DNA of 60,669 nt from Leptospira andrefontaineae (GCF_004770105.1 NZ_RQEY01000003.1:1-60669), one strand, 5' to 3'. Shown: positions 29,776 through 40,225, counted from the stretch's first letter. Numbers and translations are program-made. Notes: a model not told the origin generated them from the sequence alone.

Positions 29776-31224
29776 TCAGTTCATCTGGTATAGGATCTCG
29801 AATATAATTTGAGTTCCCAATTGGACATTCTCCAAACTAATACTTTCATTTTTTGCATGAAGCATAGCGAGTTCCTTTTCACTTAAAAGAACAGGGATCA
29901 GACCATAACATTCCATACCAATCTGACGAAAGTACGCATTATCCGTTTTGCCTGGAGAAATAAAAGGAGCGGCAACACTCCCAGGGATTTTACGAGTCGC
30001 GACAGATGCAATCGTCTGGAAAAGAATAGAATCCAGTTTAGATTTATCGGAAGTCACTGTGGAAGCAGGCTCCACTTCAACTTCATATTTTTCCGCGATC
30101 TTACGGATCTCTTTCAAATATTCCAAAGGATCAAATCCAGGAAGAAGTCTCACATCCAGTTTTGCCTCCGCTAAAGAAGAAAGTACATTATGGCCTTTAC
30201 CCTCTTCTGTTTTCAGGCCGGAAACAGATTTAGTATTTCGAGTGATCGCGCTCAACTGCCTACTTGCACGAATAGGTCCGTATAATAATCTTCTCAAAAC
30301 TGGAATATTTGAATTTTTTAATATAAATGATTTAGGAAAAGAGCTGATACTTCCGAGTTGATAGAAGAAACCTTGGGTCTCTTCGGAGATCCGAATTTCT
30401 GTGTCGTATTCCAAAACTTCTGTTAGAAATTTTAAAAGCCTTAGGCTCGGATAATTTTGACTTGGAGTACTGCCATGCCCTTGGTCTCCTTTAGCCTTCA
30501 CATTCAACCAAAGATTTCCTTTTTCCGCATATTGGATATTGAAGATAGTACTTCCGGGAATGGCAACATCCTTGGTACCGAAACTCCCTTCATTCAGCAT
30601 ATATCCGTAACCTTTAAATAATTCCGGATGTACTTTTAATAAGAATCTAGCACCTCTTTCACTTCCGGATTCTTCGTCCGCCATACTTAAGAACATTACT
30701 TTTCTTTTAAGTGGAACTGCGGATCTTTTAAGTTCCAAAAAAGAAATGATCTGCATCACAATGAGGCCTTTACAATCCAACGCGCCTCTTCCGTGAATTC
30801 TACCTTCTTTGATAGTTCCCGCAAAAGGATCTTCTTCCCATTCTTTAGGATCCGCTTCTACTACATCCAAATGGTTTCCAAGGATTAAACCTTTTTCGGA
30901 ACTTGGAACATTTGGCTCTAACTCGGCAATAAGATTCACTCTATCCGGAAACCCGGGTTCGGAGATAAGTTTAGTCTTGATCCCTTCCTTTTCGAAAATC
31001 GACCTGATATATTCTGCGACTTGTTTTTCGTTCCCTCTAACTGATTTGATCCGGATCAGATCTGTGAGAATTTTAATAGTTTCCGCTTCTCTCTTATTCC
31101 AAGAAAGGATATGATTCTCTTCTTTAAGAGGGGTGTTTTTAATGGGAGAAGTTACACATTCTATAAAAAGAAAGAGGCAAACGATAAGACCTAAACGGCA
31201 AAAGAAGGATCGATCTTTGGACAT
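29776..31224 (-). CDS. M20-family metallopeptidase lipoprotein
   Basis: 482 aa. The lipobox is LFLFIEC, predicting a lipid-anchored envelope enzyme. The di-zinc site is intact: ILGNHLDVVEA (His-Asp), RGALDCKGL (Asp), MADEESGSERG (Glu-Glu), and a late His in LAMLHAKNESI. The dimerisation domain is present between about residues 240 and 360. M20 enzymes cleave dipeptides or N-acyl amino acids; the substrate is not evident. It is divergent in membership from cytoplasmic DapE/ArgE because of the lipid anchor. Confidence 0.87.
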   Translation of the reverse strand: MSKDRSFFCRLGLIVCLFLFIECVTSPIKNTPLKEENHILSWNKREAETIKILTDLIRIKSVRGNEKQVAEYIRSIFEKEGIKTKLISEPGFPDRVNLIAELEPNVPSSEKGLILGNHLDVVEADPKEWEEDPFAGTIKEGRIHGRGALDCKGLIVMQIISFLELKRSAVPLKRKVMFLSMADEESGSERGARFLLKVHPELFKGYGYMLNEGSFGTKDVAIPGSTIFNIQYAEKGNLWLNVKAKGDQGHGSTPSQNYPSLRLLKFLTEVLEYDTEIRISEETQGFFYQLGSISSFPKSFILKNSNIPVLRRLLYGPIRASRQLSAITRNTKSVSGLKTEEGKGHNVLSSLAEAKLDVRLLPGFDPLEYLKEIRKIAEKYEVEVEPASTVTSDKSKLDSILFQTIASVATRKIPGSVAAPFISPGKTDNAYFRQIGMECYGLIPVLLSEKELAMLHAKNESISLENVQLGTQIIFEILYQMN

Positions 31225-31276
31225 TCTCCAGTTTTAAGAGATTATCCATCTAACGTCCATAATTTACTTTAGCGGG

Positions 31277-31397
31277 TTTTCGCACAAAGGTCACAAAGAG
31301 CACGGAGACTCTTTAATAGAACTAACTCTTCCACAAAGTAAAACACTTCCCTAACTCCGTGTTCTCCGTGAGCTCTGTGAGCTCTGTGTGAAAAAAT
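31277..31397. repeat. intergenic hairpin repeat, CACAGAG/CACGGAG type
   Basis: The left arm reads CGCACAAAGGTCACAAAGAG and CACGGAG, and the right arm CTCCGTG, TTCTCCGTGAGCTCTGTGA, GCTCTGTGTGAAAAAA. The arms are imperfect reverse complements made of 8-9 base units. Part of the same element occurs at 37964-37999. It lies within a 314-base gap between the peptidase gene and the GT39 gene, and the rest of that gap has a CCCAGG/CCTGGG hairpin at 31423-31438. Confidence 0.65.
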
Positions 31398-31509
31398 ATT
31401 ATAGATAAGAGGGAAAAGTAGCCCCAGGAGGACCCTGGGACCAAAACCAAACCAGGCTCATAACAAAGCCTACTTAAGAATTCGGTGGGTTTGTAAAATT
31501 TCCCTTATA

Positions 31510-31536
31510 CTTTTTTTCTCAAAATTAGAAAAAAAG
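31510..31536 (-). terminator. AT-only hairpin after the GT39 gene
   Basis: CTTTTTTTCT (31510-31519) and AGAAAAAAAG (31527-31536) are a perfect 10-bp stem with loop CAAAATT, beginning 3 bases after the GT39 stop. Without GC pairs it is a weak terminator, but the A/T symmetry and position suggest a 3'-end signal. Confidence 0.4.
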
Positions 31537-31538
31537 AA

Positions 31539-33272
31539 TTATTTTGAATTCGTTGTCGCGGTCTCTTTCCCAGGCTTAAACCGGATCTTTCCTAAATAAA
31601 CCTTTGTAGTCAAAGAATCCCTTTTTGATTTTAAGAAGAAACCGAACTCAGGAGTGGCCACCTTATAACTCTCATACTCCGCAAAAATATCCAAATCCAC
31701 TCGATTTGCAGTGAATTCATCGAAATGAGGCAGATACTTTTCGGAAACGAGTATCATTCTTTCTCCATCCTTCTGCAAAGCTTCGAAAAGAACTTCCGGA
31801 TCGAATAAAGTCCGAGTGATACGTTTTGCATAAAATGCATAAGATCTTTTGGAAGCGGGAACACCGAACATCAAAAACTTTTCTTTTCCTGGCTCCGCTT
31901 CTTGGATAATCTCCCCTACTTCCTTAGAGGGTTGATAAGAAACAAGCAACGGATAGGCATACAAACTTACTAAAGTGAAGAAGAAGGAGACGGATACAAC
32001 TAAGGTGCCAAGCACTGCGTCCATTTTAAAATACAATAAAACAATCGCTGCAATTCCCAGATAAATCGCCACCCAAACATAATAAGAAACCGGAACATCT
32101 AAAACTAAGATCGGAAACAAGATCCCTGCAAATATGAATCCTAAACTAGTCAGATAAACTAAAATTTTACCTATGAAAGAAAGAGATCCTTCCGGACTTT
32201 CAATCAGCTTAAGTAAAAATCCGGAACCAACGACTGCTCCCGCGGGAAGACACCAGTAAATATACTGAGGCAATTGGTATTTGGAAAAACTGATCAGGAA
32301 CAAAAATAGGAAGAGCCAGAATGCAGGAACAAAATCCTTCTCCTTCCATTCATTTTTTAGAATATTCGAGAACAGACCTTTTCCTTTCTCTTTTATAAAT
32401 CCGTACAAATTCGATCCGATCCAAAAAAGGAACGGTAATATGAATATTCCGAATGCCCAAGAGAAATTAGAATAGAAGAATAGAGGATTGAACTTTTGGT
32501 CGTACATCTTGATATAAAAACGACCGAAAGATTGGACCCAAAGAAAGAAATAAGGCCCGTAAGTATTAAATTCCAAATACAAAGGAATAGACCATAAAAA
32601 CGGAGGAAGTAAGGCCAATATCCCGCCTGGGAATAATTTCATCCCAAGAAGTCTTTTCCAATCCCTTCTGAAAAGAATGTCGCCGCCAATTCCGATCCCC
32701 GGGATCACAACTGCGATCGGCCCTTTTGTAATAAAGCCGAGTCCCATGGCAAGATACATCGCATAATAGTAAGCAGAATTCTTCTTGGTCCCTAAATAAT
32801 AAAAAGCGAATACTAAAATGATATATGGAGTCACATACACATCTATTTTAGGATCCACAACCATCGCGTATAATCCGGGAGATAAAGCGTACAAGAAAAC
32901 TGAGATCCAAGCACGTTTTATATTTCCTGAATATAACTTAGTTATAGTAAACACTCCCCAGAGAGAGAGTAAGGTCATAAGTATTGCAGGCAAACGGAAT
33001 GCATAATTATTCTGACCGAAAAGAGTAAAAGAAGAACTGATCTTCCAGAAAGTAAGGATAGGTTTGTCCAGGTATCTTCTTCCATTATCCCGGATAAAAA
33101 ACCAATTCCCGCTATCGGTCATTTCCCTGCCGATCTCCGCATACTGGGAGGAATCTATATCGATCACATCCAAAGGAAATGTCAAAAATAAGGGCAGAAC
33201 AGCAACTGCTAAAAGAAATCCAGTAGACCATTTCAAAAACGGAACGTTTTTCCTATCTTGAACGAAATTCAT
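31539..33272 (-). CDS. GT39-type (ArnT-like) membrane glycosyltransferase
   Basis: 577 aa from the ATG at 33272 ([12 protein letters not shown]). An upstream ATG at 33377 is rejected because it would run into the neighbouring Cys-rich gene and lacks a suitable ribosome site. About twelve membrane helices are visible. The GT-C signature is in the first periplasmic loop ([17 protein letters not shown]), followed by [12 protein letters not shown]. ArnT-family enzymes transfer a sugar from a polyprenyl-phosphate donor to lipid A or another acceptor in the outer leaflet. Donor and acceptor are not evident. Confidence 0.85.
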   Translation of the reverse strand: MNFVQDRKNVPFLKWSTGFLLAVAVLPLFLTFPLDVIDIDSSQYAEIGREMTDSGNWFFIRDNGRRYLDKPILTFWKISSSFTLFGQNNYAFRLPAILMTLLSLWGVFTITKLYSGNIKRAWISVFLYALSPGLYAMVVDPKIDVYVTPYIILVFAFYYLGTKKNSAYYYAMYLAMGLGFITKGPIAVVIPGIGIGGDILFRRDWKRLLGMKLFPGGILALLPPFLWSIPLYLEFNTYGPYFFLWVQSFGRFYIKMYDQKFNPLFFYSNFSWAFGIFILPFLFWIGSNLYGFIKEKGKGLFSNILKNEWKEKDFVPAFWLFLFLFLISFSKYQLPQYIYWCLPAGAVVGSGFLLKLIESPEGSLSFIGKILVYLTSLGFIFAGILFPILVLDVPVSYYVWVAIYLGIAAIVLLYFKMDAVLGTLVVSVSFFFTLVSLYAYPLLVSYQPSKEVGEIIQEAEPGKEKFLMFGVPASKRSYAFYAKRITRTLFDPEVLFEALQKDGERMILVSEKYLPHFDEFTANRVDLDIFAEYESYKVATPEFGFFLKSKRDSLTTKVYLGKIRFKPGKETATTNSK

Positions 33273-33312
33273 ATTTTTATAATACTCCAAACTTAATAGA
33301 AAAACGCTAATA

Positions 33313-33609
33313 TCAATCCATGAGCCCGGATTCCATAAGGCAACGTGTAAATCCGGTACATGTTTTTTCGGACTCATAACAAGGCATCGCGTATCCTTGT
33401 TCTCTCAAACATCCCGATTCACATTCAATTTGCATGAAACTTTTTTGGGAAGCTTCCATGGGTCCCTTGGATTCGAATTGTTTTTCTACACAAGAGGTGA
33501 AGAACCCGCAGATCTCTTGGCATTTTTGTTGGTAGGGATCTTTACAATCGGTGAATCCGATCATAATAAAAGAAAATAAGAATAAGGTCGAAAAAAGGGA
33601 CAGCCTCAT
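33313..33609 (-). CDS. Cys-rich small lipoprotein
   Basis: 98 aa from the ATG at 33609 ([22 protein letters not shown]); starts further upstream would lie inside rlmN. The lipid-anchored Cys is followed by eight more (KCQEIC, SC, EC, GC, PC, TC, RC), a pattern of paired Cys as in small disulfide-bonded helical hairpins. Leptospira carries Cys-rich lipoprotein families of this kind; no activity is known. It sits 31 bases after the rlmN stop. Confidence 0.72.
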   Translation of the reverse strand: MRLSLFSTLFLFSFIMIGFTDCKDPYQQKCQEICGFFTSCVEKQFESKGPMEASQKSFMQIECESGCLREQGYAMPCYESEKTCTGFTRCLMESGLMD

Positions 33610-33640
33610 TCCAGCTAGGTTATTCGATACGGATCTAAGG

Positions 33641-34720
33641 TCAACTTTTTGCGGCGAGCATTCCGCAGGCCCCATTGATGTCTTTTCCAGGGGACCTTCT
33701 GTTCAAAATAGGAACTCCAGCAGGCTCCAGATGGCGCAAAAACTCATCTATCTCCTGATCGCTGGGTCTTCTCCAACCGAAGAACTCAGTATTCAAAGGG
33801 ATTACGTTTATTTTACAATCCAGTCTTCTTGCGATCTTCACTAATTTTTTGGCGTCTTCGGCACTCATGTTCACGCCTGGGATCATCACATATTCGAATG
33901 TGATCCTTCGTTTAAGAACTTTGGTATATTCTAAAGCAGCATCTAAAAGTTCAGGAAGTGCAAACTTCTCTTCTATATCCATGATCTCTTTTCTTCCATT
34001 CGGATCAGGATGATTGAGGGAGATTGCAAGATTATAAGGCTCTTTGTTTTCAATAAATCTGCGAATACCGTTTACTACTCCCGAAGTGGAGATCGTAATT
34101 CTTTTAGCGCCCATTCCCAAAGCGTCTCCATCATGAAGAAGTTTTGCTGCACGCATTACATTAAAATAATTATGCATAGGCTCGCCCATTCCCATGAACA
34201 CTATGTTTGTGGCTCTATCACCGACGATCTTTTCTACCTGAAGGATCTGGTCTATGATCTCTCCTGCTTTTAAATTCCCCATATAAGGAAGTTTTGCTGT
34301 GGCGCAGAATTTGCAATTTAAGGTACAACCTATTTGAGAAGAAATACAGATCGTTTTCCTTCCACCATCTCCGGAAGGGATCCAAACTGATTCGAATTCT
34401 TTTCCACTTCCTGGAACCGATTCGAATGTGAATTTTTGGGTCCCATCCACTGATTTTAAATGTTTCGCAACGCTGATGGAGGAGAAGCTAAACTTCTCCT
34501 TTAATTTTTCTTTTAAATCCTTACCGATCGTAGAGAACTCTTCCCATGACTCATAACGATTGGCGTACAATCCATTATAAATTTGTTTTGCTCTAAAAGG
34601 TTTTTCGCCCAGCTCGGAAATGAGCTGAGTGAGTTCCTCGAGAGTATGGCCCTTGACCGGGATTTTTCCAGTTCCATTCTCCTGGATCTCAGTATTAGGA
34701 ATGGTTTCGTTCACTTGCAA
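33641..34720 (-). CDS. rlmN: 23S rRNA (adenine-2503-C2)-methyltransferase, radical SAM
   Basis: 359 aa, full length. The radical-SAM cluster motif is CTLNCKFC (C132, C136, C139). [10 protein letters not shown] is the SAM-binding GE motif, and the C-terminal catalytic Cys is in NGACGML (C352). RlmN methylates A2503 of 23S rRNA and A37 of some tRNAs. Its ATG overlaps the end of the TPR gene upstream by 10 bases. Confidence 0.95.
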   Translation of the reverse strand: MQVNETIPNTEIQENGTGKIPVKGHTLEELTQLISELGEKPFRAKQIYNGLYANRYESWEEFSTIGKDLKEKLKEKFSFSSISVAKHLKSVDGTQKFTFESVPGSGKEFESVWIPSGDGGRKTICISSQIGCTLNCKFCATAKLPYMGNLKAGEIIDQILQVEKIVGDRATNIVFMGMGEPMHNYFNVMRAAKLLHDGDALGMGAKRITISTSGVVNGIRRFIENKEPYNLAISLNHPDPNGRKEIMDIEEKFALPELLDAALEYTKVLKRRITFEYVMIPGVNMSAEDAKKLVKIARRLDCKINVIPLNTEFFGWRRPSDQEIDEFLRHLEPAGVPILNRRSPGKDINGACGMLAAKS

Positions 34721-35613
34721 AAATCCTTATATTGCTTTTCTGCGTTTTCGTATCCTAGATCCCAGGATTTTTTATAATCTTTGCAAGACTCGGTTTTCCT
34801 TTTTAAGGCAGCATAACCCAATCCACGATTAAAATATGATATCGAATCATCCGGTAGGATTTTCAAAACTTTGGAATAAGAATCTATACTATCTCTATAT
34901 TTTCCGGAAGCATAATACGCAAATCCCAAGGCAAAGATCGCTCTAGGATATTCCGGGTCTAATTGTACCGCTTTTTTGGCGTCGGCTAAAGATTCTTTCG
35001 CTTTTTCTAATATACCCAGCTGGATCGCTCTTTCTGCAAATGCGTATGACTTTATCAAACCAGAATCGATGGCTTTATTTAAGTCTTCTAAACCTTCTTC
35101 TTTTCTTTCCAATCCGAAACGACTTAAACCTCTATAATATAATGCATCCAGATTTTTATCATCCAAAGAATATGCGGAATCGAAATCAGTTTCAGACTCG
35201 CTGTATCGATTCAAATAATATTTACTTAGGCCCCGGTTATATACTGCGGAAGAATTTTTAGGATTCACTGCAAGATAACGATCATATTGGGAAATCGCAT
35301 TTTCATATTCGGATGCATTATAAGAATCTAAACCTTGTTGGAATAATTCCTTCAATTCCTGTTCGGAGAGAATTTCAGGACTGCTATTACTGTTTGCCGA
35401 TTCTTTCTCTAATTGGTCCAGAAAGGAGCTGATAGTAGAAGTGATCCAAAAAAACACCGCTTTAGGAGTTTCAGTTTTTACTTCTTGTTCATCGGGTTTT
35501 ACCGAAGAACTCGTTTGTTCCGGACTATTAGAAGAAACCGTTTCCGGAGAAAAGATCTGAAATCCCGCCAGGATCAAACCGACCACCAAGAAAATGCCCA
35601 ATACTTTCTGCAT
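34711..35613 (-). CDS. TPR-repeat protein with N-terminal membrane anchor
   Basis: 300 aa. A hydrophobic N-terminal helix ([18 protein letters not shown]) is followed by a Ser/Glu-rich linker and about five TPR units with A-x-x-x-x-G/A-x-x-x-x-x-Y-x-x-A spacing, for example [20 protein letters not shown] and [20 protein letters not shown]. It is probably periplasmic and membrane-tethered, a binding scaffold. The gene is coupled to rlmN by a 10-base overlap, though a functional link is not obvious. Confidence 0.82.
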   Translation of the reverse strand: MQKVLGIFLVVGLILAGFQIFSPETVSSNSPEQTSSSVKPDEQEVKTETPKAVFFWITSTISSFLDQLEKESANSNSSPEILSEQELKELFQQGLDSYNASEYENAISQYDRYLAVNPKNSSAVYNRGLSKYYLNRYSESETDFDSAYSLDDKNLDALYYRGLSRFGLERKEEGLEDLNKAIDSGLIKSYAFAERAIQLGILEKAKESLADAKKAVQLDPEYPRAIFALGFAYYASGKYRDSIDSYSKVLKILPDDSISYFNRGLGYAALKRKTESCKDYKKSWDLGYENAEKQYKDFCK

Positions 35614-35660
35614 ACGATTTGTATGACCGGATTTTAAAAGGAATACCAGCTTTTTTCCGG

Positions 35661-37073
35661 TCAGGAAACAGCAGAATCCGAATGTTCGGAAATAACTTTC
35701 CCATCTTCCAGAATCATTCTAATAAGCCTAGTCATCTCCACAGAATATTCCACGTTTAAGTGTTTCGTCACACCTTCGCAGAAACCATTGATGATAAGAA
35801 GTTTTGCATCGTCTTCCGAAAGCCCTCTGGACTGAAGATAGAATAACTGATCCTCATCGATACGAGAAACAGTCGCCTCATAGTTTAAGGTTCCATTCTG
35901 CCCGCTCACATCATTATAAGGATACGCATGTGACTGAGAACGATCATCCATCATTAGACCGTCACATTTCACATGGCTGTATGCGTTTGAAGAACCAGTA
36001 GTGAATTTTACAAGACCTCTGTAAGAGTTGATCCCTCCATCCAAGGAAACACCCTTTGCCAGAATATTACTGCGAGTATTTTTACCTACGTGGATGATTC
36101 TTGCACCTGTATCTTGGATCTGGCCGGAACCTGCAAAGGCTAAGGATAGAATATCCCCTGTAGAATTATCACCTTGTAATACGATACCAGGATACTTGAT
36201 CGTATTAGCGCCGATATTCACATCCGTCCATGTTATATGAGCCGCTTCATGACAAAGGCCACGTTTAACGGTCCAGTTATACATATTCTTTTTCCAGTTC
36301 TGGATAGTAGTGTAGAATATTTTGGAATTCTTATGAGCGATCAGTTCCACTACAGCAGTATGAAAATTTGTGCCTTTGTCCTGAACAGAAGAACATCCTT
36401 CCGAATATTCTAACTCTGCTCCATCCTCTGCGATCAAAAGAGTTCTTTCATATTGGCCGGAAGAAGCAGCACTCACTTTGAAATATGCCTGCAAAGGCAT
36501 AGGAGTTTTAACACCTTTCGGAACGTAAGCGAAAGATCCTCCGGAAAATACTGCAGAGTTCAATGCGGAGAATTTATTGTCCCCGATAGAAACTACAGTC
36601 CCGATATATTTACGAACGATATCAGGATATTCACGAATAGCAGTATCTATATCGCAGAAAATAATCCCAAGATCCGTAAGTTCCTTTTTAACGTTAGCGT
36701 AAACAGTCTCGGAATCTTCCATGGCTTCGATCCCGGCCAGGTATTTTCTTTCGTGTTCAGGGATCCCAAGTCTTTCAAAACTTTTTAATACTTCAGGATC
36801 TACTTCGTCCCAGGATTTTTTCTTCTTATGATTTGCGCCTATATAATGCACATACTCGTCTATATCCACTTTGAAGTTAGGAAAAAATCCCCAACCAGGC
36901 AAAGGTTTACTTTCATAAACTTTAAATGCTTCTAGACGGAATTCAGTCAGCCAAGCAGGCTCATTTTTAATATGGGAGATGGACTCCACCACTTTGCGTG
37001 TAAGTCCTTTGGGAAAATTATCCGCACGATAATATCTATCTTCGTCGGAAATGATCTCAAGTGCTTGTGCCAT
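35661..37073 (-). CDS. sufB: Fe-S cluster assembly scaffold SufB
   Basis: 470 aa, full length and closely matching bacterial Suf[41 protein letters not shown], a run of beta-helix segments ([15 protein letters not shown]) and the C-terminal [19 protein letters not shown]. SufB forms the SufBC2D complex that builds Fe-S clusters. Unusually, sufC and sufD are not adjacent: the upstream gene is a peroxiredoxin and the downstream one a TPR protein. A GGGAG ribosome site precedes the ATG. Confidence 0.95.
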   Translation of the reverse strand: MAQALEIISDEDRYYRADNFPKGLTRKVVESISHIKNEPAWLTEFRLEAFKVYESKPLPGWGFFPNFKVDIDEYVHYIGANHKKKKSWDEVDPEVLKSFERLGIPEHERKYLAGIEAMEDSETVYANVKKELTDLGIIFCDIDTAIREYPDIVRKYIGTVVSIGDNKFSALNSAVFSGGSFAYVPKGVKTPMPLQAYFKVSAASSGQYERTLLIAEDGAELEYSEGCSSVQDKGTNFHTAVVELIAHKNSKIFYTTIQNWKKNMYNWTVKRGLCHEAAHITWTDVNIGANTIKYPGIVLQGDNSTGDILSLAFAGSGQIQDTGARIIHVGKNTRSNILAKGVSLDGGINSYRGLVKFTTGSSNAYSHVKCDGLMMDDRSQSHAYPYNDVSGQNGTLNYEATVSRIDEDQLFYLQSRGLSEDDAKLLIINGFCEGVTKHLNVEYSVEMTRLIRMILEDGKVISEHSDSAVS

Positions 37074-37095
37074 AATATTCTTCTCCCATATCTTA

Positions 37096-37133
37096 GACTT
37101 TTAGAAGGAAAGATGCAATCCTTTCCGAAAGTC
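37096..37133 (-). promoter_or_regulatory. structured leader hairpin before sufB
   Basis: Two nested perfect 6-bp stems lie here: GACTTT (37096-37101) with AAAGTC (37128-37133), and GGAAAG (37107-37112) with CTTTCC (37121-37126), separated by a small internal loop. The structure lies just upstream of the sufB ribosome site. It could be a leader control element or the upstream half of an operator. Confidence 0.4.
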
Positions 37134-37252
37134 AAAGTGCGAGTTTTGCCCGAATGAGGGCTATATAACAAGATTTTAAGGGGAACGGTGGGTGACCAGG
37201 AGAAATTAGAAAGGAGAATCCGGTCCTAAGACCGGATTTCCGTAAGAATGGA

Positions 37253-37834
37253 TTAGTTTACCGCAGAGAAGTATTCTTTGGACTTTTCTGGATCCGCTTT
37301 CATGGTTTTCTTTCCTTCGTCCCAGTTTGCAGGGCAAACTTCGCCGTGTTTTTCCACGTATTGGAAAGCTTTCACTAAACGGATTGCTTCATCAATATTT
37401 CTTCCTACAGGAAGATCATTGATGGTAGACTGACGGATCACTCCAGCAGGATCGATGATGAAGGTTCCTCTCAAAGCCATTCCGCCTTCTAAAAGAACTC
37501 CGTAATCTCTTGCGATTGACTTGGTTATGTCTGCAATTAGAGGATACTTGATATCACCTAATCCGCCTTGTTTACGAGGAGTATTCTTCCATGCAAGGTG
37601 AGTAAAAGCGCTGTCTACGGAAACTCCCAGAACTTCCGCTCCGATTTTTTTGAAATCGTCCAATTTTGCATCATACTCGATGATTTCAGTAGGACATACG
37701 AAAGTGAAGTCGAGGGGCCAGAAGAATAGAACAACCCACTTTCCTTTATAGTCGGAAAGTTTGATTTCCTTGATTTGCTGGCCGATTACGGCTTCTGCTT
37801 TAAAGTCCGGTGCGAGTGAAGTAACTTGAGGCAT
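37253..37834 (-). CDS. 2-Cys peroxiredoxin (AhpC/Prx1 type)
   Basis: 193 aa. The peroxidatic Cys is in FVCPTE (C47) and the resolving Cys in HGEVCPANW (C167), so it is a typical 2-Cys Prx. It reduces H2O2 and organic hydroperoxides in the cytoplasm. AGGAG lies 8-12 bases before the ATG, and a PerR-like palindrome overlaps the region just upstream, so induction by peroxide is expected. No ahpF lies beside it; reduction is probably by thioredoxin. Confidence 0.93.
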   Translation of the reverse strand: MPQVTSLAPDFKAEAVIGQQIKEIKLSDYKGKWVVLFFWPLDFTFVCPTEIIEYDAKLDDFKKIGAEVLGVSVDSAFTHLAWKNTPRKQGGLGDIKYPLIADITKSIARDYGVLLEGGMALRGTFIIDPAGVIRQSTINDLPVGRNIDEAIRLVKAFQYVEKHGEVCPANWDEGKKTMKADPEKSKEYFSAVN

Positions 37835-37847
37835 TTTGCTCTCTCCT

Positions 37848-37866
37848 ATTTAGAATCATTCTAAAT
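37848..37866 (-). promoter_or_regulatory. PerR/Fur-type operator of the peroxiredoxin gene
   Basis: ATTTAGAATCATTCTAAAT is a perfect 9-1-9 inverted repeat. Its core TTAGAAT-C-ATTCTAA follows the 7-1-7 layout of Fur-family PerR boxes. It lies 14 bases upstream of the start codon, touching the ribosome site, where repressor binding would block transcription of the peroxide-detoxifying gene. Confidence 0.75.
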
Positions 37867-37963
37867 TTAGACAGTTAGGATGGAAAGCAGTTTTTCTTTT
37901 TTTCTCCAAATCGACAATTTTCAACCAATCTCGATTTCCAGACAGAATTTCAGGTTTTAGGAG

Positions 37964-38097
37964 TTTTTCGCACGGAGTTCACAGAGAAGACGGAGAGTTT
38001 TGCACGCGAAGCCGCAAAGAGAAGAAGATATTAAATGGTGTTTTTAAAAACCTACCTTAGCGGTCTTAGCGCCTTTGCGTGAGAAAATATTTTTAGA
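37964..38097. repeat. intergenic hairpin repeat, CACGCGAAGCCGCAAAG type
   Basis: The arms CACGCGAAGCCGCAAAGAGA (from 38003) and CCTTAGCGGTCTTAGCGCCT followed by TTGCGTGAGAAAAT (to about 38089) are imperfect reverse complements. It shares both arms with the copy at 41545-41638. A leading piece at 37964-37999 (CGCACGGAGTTCACAGAGAA) matches the other repeat at 31277. The copy lies between tandem leftward genes, after the stop of the Pro/Gly-rich gene. Confidence 0.7.
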
Positions 38098-38102
38098 AAG
38101 GA

Positions 38103-40115
38103 TCAGCCTTTAGCCATGAGATATTTCTCCATGAACTCGGTAATGTCCTTGATGTTCCGGTTAATCATCTTTCTGAGTTCAGGTGGGATGTTCTGTGATT
38201 TAATAACTCGATAATAGTTCAAAGCATTCTTCAACATTTTGCGGCGAGCAAATTCCTGGGCCTTGATCAGCATTGGTTTATACTTATAATATGAGTATTC
38301 CATAATACTGTAATTCTTGGAAAGTTTGAAAGAGTGAGGGATCTTACCAAAATCATAGGTTAAGGTCAAGAAGGGAGCATCATCCACTTCCGGAGGTTTT
38401 AACTCCAGAATACCATGGATCATCTTAGGCTCGTCGTCCCCGCCTCCACTTTGACCTTCAGGTCTATCTTGGTCTAAAGGTTCGAGGCCTCCATCCAGTA
38501 CTTCAATTTCTGGAGCTTCTTCCGCATTTGGAACAGGAGAAGAAGAAGGTGAAGAAGTCGGAGCACCTGGTCCTGCAAGCGGAGGGATCTCAGGTGTATA
38601 TTCTTCGTGTTTTGTTTCATCTATAGGATCAGGAAGATCGATCTTAGGTAATTCGATCGGACCTAGAGAAGGAGCAGCTTCTCCACTTGGAGCAGGTGCA
38701 GGCGAGGCTTGAGGAGTTCCTTCAGGCTCTCCTCTCAATACTTTATCTTCCGGATCAGGTAAACGGATCGGAACTAGATCTAACTGAGGAAGTACAGGTG
38801 CTGCATAACCCGGCATCTGATCTGAAAGAGGGTATTCAGGTCTTGGCCAATCCTGAGGAAAAGGTTCTTCTGAAGCTTGCTGTTCTCTTTCTTGGCGTTT
38901 TTCTTCCGCCTTCTTCTTAAGATAATCGTCTCTCTCTTGGAAAAGATCTTCTTTTCTTCGATCGTCTTCTCCCCTTCTGTCCTTGCGAGAACCTTCTCCT
39001 CCTCTTCTCTCTCCTTGCGAGCGACGATCTTCTCCGGTCCTTCTATCAACAAGAGGAAGATCCTTAAATTTATCCCATTCATCCGAAAAGAATGTATCTT
39101 CCGGAAGATCCATTTCGTTCGGATCAAGATGTGCTGGATCTTTAGGTTTTGGAGAAGGTTCAGAAGGAGCAAAATCCTCCGGCCCCACAGGACCTGGCCC
39201 TCCACTCGGAGGCGGACCTCCTGGTCCAGACGGAAATCCACCTGGAGGTGAAGGAACTCCTGCACTATAAGAAATAGGCGCACCTGGCGGAGGCGGTGGC
39301 ATTGGCCCGGAAGAAGGAGCGTAAGAAATAATTTGATAAGATACAGGCCCTGGCGGCAACTCAGCAGGAAGTTTCGGAGCCTCTGTTCCAGGAGGTGCTT
39401 GGATCTGGATTGGATTTGCAAATCCTTGGGAAAGACTACCGCCTAAGGCTTGGCTGATATCCTTGATCGCTTTGACCAAGTCTCCCATTGGAATTGGAGG
39501 TCCTGAATAATTCGGATCATCTGGAGTATACGTCTCTTCCTCAGGAGGAGAATTGATATGATCCTCTATCGCTTGGATATTATTATCTATTTTTTCATTA
39601 ATATCCGAATCAGGAATTCTAGCGTTAGTTCTCTTTAAGATCTCCAACGCACCTAGGAAATTTTCTTTATCTACTAATGCTTCTGAATGTAAAAGAGGTC
39701 TTCTATGGTGCGCATAACGAGAGTTATTCCGAATGATATCGTCAGTTGCATGAGGAAGTTGTAATTTATCCTTCTTCTTTAATCCTGGATAATTAGGTTT
39801 TTCTCCACCAGCTGGAGGAGGACTCCATTCTTCTTTCGACTTCTGAAGTTCTGGTTGTCCGCCTCCTTTTTGAGGAGGAGAAGAAGAGGAAGAAGGACCA
39901 GAATCTTGGTCTCCAACATTTACAAGTTTTCCTCTATCAGCTGGAGAAGGAGTTCCTGCACCACCTCCACCCGACCCAGGACCGCCTCCTCCGCCTGAAC
40001 TTCCACCACCAGGAGAAGGCGCAGAACTTCCTGAAGATCTATTCGGATCTCTGAATAAAGTGTACGCTCCTGCTCCCGCAGAAAGAAGTCCTAATAATAA
40101 AAGAAGTGCAGTCAT
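38103..40115 (-). CDS. Pro/Gly-rich membrane-anchored protein with conserved C-terminus
   Basis: 670 aa. An N-terminal hydrophobic helix (TALLLLLGLLSAGAGAYTLF) is followed by a Gly/Ser/Pro-rich disordered stretch, a helical block near residues 125-195, a Pro-rich block, and a charged segment with repeated DRRxGEDRR-like motifs near 360-410. A folded C-terminal domain of about 120 residues follows (GILELKPPEVDDAPFLTLTY and RRKMLKNALNYYRVIKSQNI). It could span the periplasm as an extended linker, or extend into the cytoplasm. Function unknown; the long alternative frame inside it is a shadow. Confidence 0.7.
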   Translation of the reverse strand: MTALLLLLGLLSAGAGAYTLFRDPNRSSGSSAPSPGGGSSGGGGGPGSGGGGAGTPSPADRGKLVNVGDQDSGPSSSSSPPQKGGGQPELQKSKEEWSPPPAGGEKPNYPGLKKKDKLQLPHATDDIIRNNSRYAHHRRPLLHSEALVDKENFLGALEILKRTNARIPDSDINEKIDNNIQAIEDHINSPPEEETYTPDDPNYSGPPIPMGDLVKAIKDISQALGGSLSQGFANPIQIQAPPGTEAPKLPAELPPGPVSYQIISYAPSSGPMPPPPPGAPISYSAGVPSPPGGFPSGPGGPPPSGGPGPVGPEDFAPSEPSPKPKDPAHLDPNEMDLPEDTFFSDEWDKFKDLPLVDRRTGEDRRSQGERRGGEGSRKDRRGEDDRRKEDLFQERDDYLKKKAEEKRQEREQQASEEPFPQDWPRPEYPLSDQMPGYAAPVLPQLDLVPIRLPDPEDKVLRGEPEGTPQASPAPAPSGEAAPSLGPIELPKIDLPDPIDETKHEEYTPEIPPLAGPGAPTSSPSSSPVPNAEEAPEIEVLDGGLEPLDQDRPEGQSGGGDDEPKMIHGILELKPPEVDDAPFLTLTYDFGKIPHSFKLSKNYSIMEYSYYKYKPMLIKAQEFARRKMLKNALNYYRVIKSQNIPPELRKMINRNIKDITEFMEKYLMAKG

Positions 40116-40189
40116 CTAAAAGATTCTTATCTATTATTTTCGACAGAGTATTACGTCGTTCTTAAACAGCAATCAGTAGCTTTTTCGGA

Positions 40190-40218
40190 TTGACACCATG
40201 AATGTTAAGTAATAACTT
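40190..40218 (+). promoter_or_regulatory. candidate promoter of the thioesterase gene
   Basis: A perfect TTGACA (40190-40195) is followed after 17 bases by TAACTT (40213-40218), only 3 of 6 matches to the -10 consensus. If it is real, transcription would begin at about 40225, next to the ATG at 40226, again implying a leaderless mRNA. Confidence 0.3.
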
Positions 40219-40225
40219 GACATAT

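Noticed and set aside
31423..31438. CCCAGG/CCTGGG hairpin as terminator
   Set aside because: Six base pairs with no T-run directly following on either strand; kept only as part of the intergenic description.
38780..39421. 213-codon frame within the Pro/Gly-rich gene, same strand
   Set aside because: Low-complexity Leu/Arg-rich translation produced by reading Pro/Gly codons in another frame; no start context or signal.
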